This document shows, piece by piece, positions 30,405 through 32,135 of a stretch of DNA of 32,135 bases. Source of the stretch: Parcubacteria group bacterium CG08_land_8_20_14_0_20_48_21 (GTDB lineage: Bacteria > Patescibacteriota > Patescibacteriia > UBA1544); assembly GCA_002774425.1 (NCBI GenBank), contig PEYJ01000030.1, forward strand, positions 1 through 32,135, read 5' to 3'. The notes under the pieces were generated by a model that saw only the letters and a program-made list of their open reading frames with translations, searched no databases and had not been told where the DNA came from. Made by a program: the position numbers and the translations under genes. Within the stretch, counting starts at the first letter, position 1. The number at the start of each line of letters is the position of its first letter.

Positions 30405-31910
30405 ATGAAGCACACTGCTGCAATAGCAAAAACTGAAGACTTAAGTAAAAGCACAATAATGCAACTGGCACTTTGTGCCGGGTTAGCATTCTATGGGATT
30501 GTTTTTTTATGGAATTTTTTTGAGCGTGGTATTTTTGCTTTGGGAATTAACGCGAGTGTTTTCTTAGCGTTATGCTTATGGCTGTTTGTTTGGACGCTCC
30601 GTAAAAAAGGACGATATTCCCGTTCTGATTTTGCATGGATCATCCCGATCGCTTTGATTATGGCGAGCTACGCCTTTTATGACAACTTGTTCCTCAAAAT
30701 GACCAATTTTCTCGTGCTGCCTATCAGCTTTGTCATCTTTTATAACCAAGCAGTCCTTCCGGACAAAAAAACCAAACCTTGGGATTTTGAGTTTATCCTC
30801 AAGGTCATCGGACGGTTGTTTTCTTTCTTTAAGGATATACGTGTCGTATGTTCAAGTTATGTCAATCTCATTCTTCCTGCAAGAAAAGCAAAGCAGCGTA
30901 TTGCGGCAAGAATTCTCATGGGGCTCATCTTGTTTTTTGCACTCGCATTTACCATCGTTATTCCTCTTTTATCTGCAGCTGATACCATCTTTGCTGAAAA
31001 AATGCAGCATCTGTACCAGTTGATCAAGCAGTTCATTTCCCCGCTATGCATCTATAAACTCATTGCGCTCGCCGTTCTTTCTGTGGTACTTGCAGCAGTA
31101 CTCCGTGCATGGAGTAGGGACTTTCATTATAAGGAAAAAGAAAAACAGAACACCAATATCGATACCATTGTGTCGGGCATTGTTTTAGGAGGTATTTTGG
31201 TGCTGTACATACTTTTTTTATGGGTACAGGTGCATAGATTATGGGTTGGCACTCTGCCCTTTGATTTTAAGGAAACGGAAGATCTTGTTAAAAGCGGGTT
31301 CTGGCAGTTGTTGTTTTTATCATTGCTCAATATTGCTATCTACTTTTTTACCTATAGAAAGACCGTAGCACAGCTGCAAAAGCTATTAGGTGCATTCACC
31401 GTAACTTCATTATTGTTGCTTATTTCAGCAGGCTACCGCATGACTATGTATGTTACATACTACGGCTTCAGCTATGAGAAGTTTTTTGCTTCTTACGCGA
31501 TTCTCTATTGCGCTGTTGTTTTCATCTGGCTTATATCGCGCCTCATGATGAAGCAAAGATCAGATATTTTAAAATTTCTTGCCTTTCTCTTTATTTGGAT
31601 GTACGCGCTGGTAACCATTTTTCCGGTTGAACAAACTATCATGCGTACGAATATTGTGCTTGCACAGGGGGATGGGGCGCGTCTACGATTGTTCGAAATG
31701 ACCATGTTATCACCGGATGTCCTTGGCTTGATACGGCAGTATCAGCAGCAAGGAAAACTCCGAGAGCCGGTTGGTTATTTAGCTCGCGAAGGCGAAGCAA
31801 AATCAAAGGAAGAGTTTGATTGGAATCCATGGATTGAACGGCAGGAAAAAGTGGTAGAGGATAAGAAATGGTACGAGTTGAACGTAATGAATATTCATTA
31901 CCTGCAATAA
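30405..31910 (+). CDS. Polytopic membrane protein, DUF4173/DUF4153-like
   Basis: 501 residues with about ten to twelve hydrophobic segments, for example LALCAGLAFYGIVFLWNFF, ILMGLILFFALAFTIVIPLL and FWQLLFLSLLNIAIYFFTY. The layout (N-terminal helices, a cytosolic basic loop, the VKSGFWQLLFLSLLNI segment, then YGFSYEKFFASYAILYCAVVFIW and a soluble C-terminal tail of about 100 residues) recalls DUF4173/DUF4153 proteins, which have no known function. The tail EDKKWYELNVMNIHYLQ is hydrophilic. It takes the place after rpmG and tRNA-Trp where secE-nusG are often found. The family call is from general pattern only. Confidence 0.75.
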   Translation: MKHTAAIAKTEDLSKSTIMQLALCAGLAFYGIVFLWNFFERGIFALGINASVFLALCLWLFVWTLRKKGRYSRSDFAWIIPIALIMASYAFYDNLFLKMTNFLVLPISFVIFYNQAVLPDKKTKPWDFEFILKVIGRLFSFFKDIRVVCSSYVNLILPARKAKQRIAARILMGLILFFALAFTIVIPLLSAADTIFAEKMQHLYQLIKQFISPLCIYKLIALAVLSVVLAAVLRAWSRDFHYKEKEKQNTNIDTIVSGIVLGGILVLYILFLWVQVHRLWVGTLPFDFKETEDLVKSGFWQLLFLSLLNIAIYFFTYRKTVAQLQKLLGAFTVTSLLLLISAGYRMTMYVTYYGFSYEKFFASYAILYCAVVFIWLISRLMMKQRSDILKFLAFLFIWMYALVTIFPVEQTIMRTNIVLAQGDGARLRLFEMTMLSPDVLGLIRQYQQQGKLREPVGYLAREGEAKSKEEFDWNPWIERQEKVVEDKKWYELNVMNIHYLQ

Positions 31911-31980
31911 AAGAAATAATAGAGCTTATTGTTGTCCCATGAGGTGCTGTTGCTCAATTGTCGGAAGCATAAAGGACGGC

Positions 31981-32097
31981 ATGCACAATTATCGGGATTA
32001 TTACACCAAAGAAAAAGAAAAAATTTTGCAGAGATATGAGCAGTATCTGTGGATAACTCAAACATCCAACCATCTTTACTCCATCCGCATACATTGA
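31981..32097 (+). CDS. Possible 38-residue small protein
   Basis: An ORF too short for the track: MHNYRDYYTKEKEKILQRYE continuing to SIRIH. It is charged and Tyr/Lys-rich at the start, with a helical look. No SD, no convincing promoter and C before the ATG, so it may be chance. The rest of 31911-32135 shows only a TTGACA hexamer at the very end (32130-32135), which could be the -35 box of the next gene outside the window. Confidence 0.2.
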   Translation: MHNYRDYYTKEKEKILQRYEQYLWITQTSNHLYSIRIH

Positions 32098-32135
32098 AAT
32101 ACGCTGATATCAGCTAAATATAAACACTCTTGACA

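Noticed and set aside
1-32135. Recoded UGA (code 25) as in Gracilibacteria
   Set aside because: map, the small export gene and the coupled ATGA junctions use TGA as a normal stop, and no in-frame TGA glycine codons occur in the conserved genes.
1-32135. CRISPR array, rRNA genes or prophage
   Set aside because: No regularly spaced repeats, no rRNA signature sequences and no phage structural genes were seen on either strand.

Overview
This window looks like the chromosome of a Candidate Phyla Radiation (Patescibacteria) bacterium, most likely of the Parcubacteria group. The reasons are a long ribosomal-protein cluster with no rpmD (L30) between rpsE and rplO, zinc-type S14/L24/L33, almost no Shine-Dalgarno sequences, compact genes, and a lone DUF1653 gene, small membrane proteins and PHD-like orphans between housekeeping genes. 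TGA is an ordinary stop codon (map and the small export gene end in TGA), so this is not a Gracilibacteria/Absconditabacteria code. Nearly every convincing gene is on the + strand.

Layout. 1-391: decayed IS1595/ISXO2-like transposase. 525-5485: str operon (rpsL, rpsG, fusA, an orphan PHD-like gene, tuf), driven by a near-consensus promoter that gives an almost leaderless rpsL mRNA. 5550-15357: S10/spc ribosomal block (rpsJ; a 315-nt structured gap; rplC-D-W-B, rpsS, rplV, rpsC, rplP, rpmC, rpsQ, rplN-X-E, rpsN, rpsH, rplF, rplR, rpsE, rplO), then secY. The usual tail (infA, rpmJ, rpsM, rpsK, rpsD, rpoA, rplQ) is absent here. After secY come a Ca2+/cation antiporter with its own promoter, then adk, map and ruvX.

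19856-28180: a housekeeping series: recO, a frameshifted orotate-phosphoribosyltransferase-like pseudogene, a canonical terminator, aspS (leaderless promoter), DUF1653, scpA, scpB, D-Ala-D-Ala carboxypeptidase, a small multidrug-export-type membrane protein, tpiA and a membrane-anchored TPR protein.

28200-30201: a tRNA neighbourhood, tRNA-Thr(GGU), tRNA-Tyr(GUA), tRNA-Thr(UGU), rpmG and tRNA-Trp(CCA). It resembles the classic thr-tyr-gly-thr-tuf / rpmG-trp-secE-nusG cluster, but an A/T-richer cassette (nucleotidyltransferase fragment, alpha/beta hydrolase, aromatic-rich small membrane protein) lies inside it, and a DUF4173/4153-like polytopic protein stands where secE-nusG would be expected. 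The window ends on a TTGACA-like hexamer.

I did not find a clearly new multi-gene system. The most interesting signals are in gene expression: T directly before ATG in 23 of 25 genes of the ribosomal block without SD motifs, several promoters placed so close to ATG that the mRNAs should be leaderless, and a possible attenuator in the rpsJ-rplC gap.
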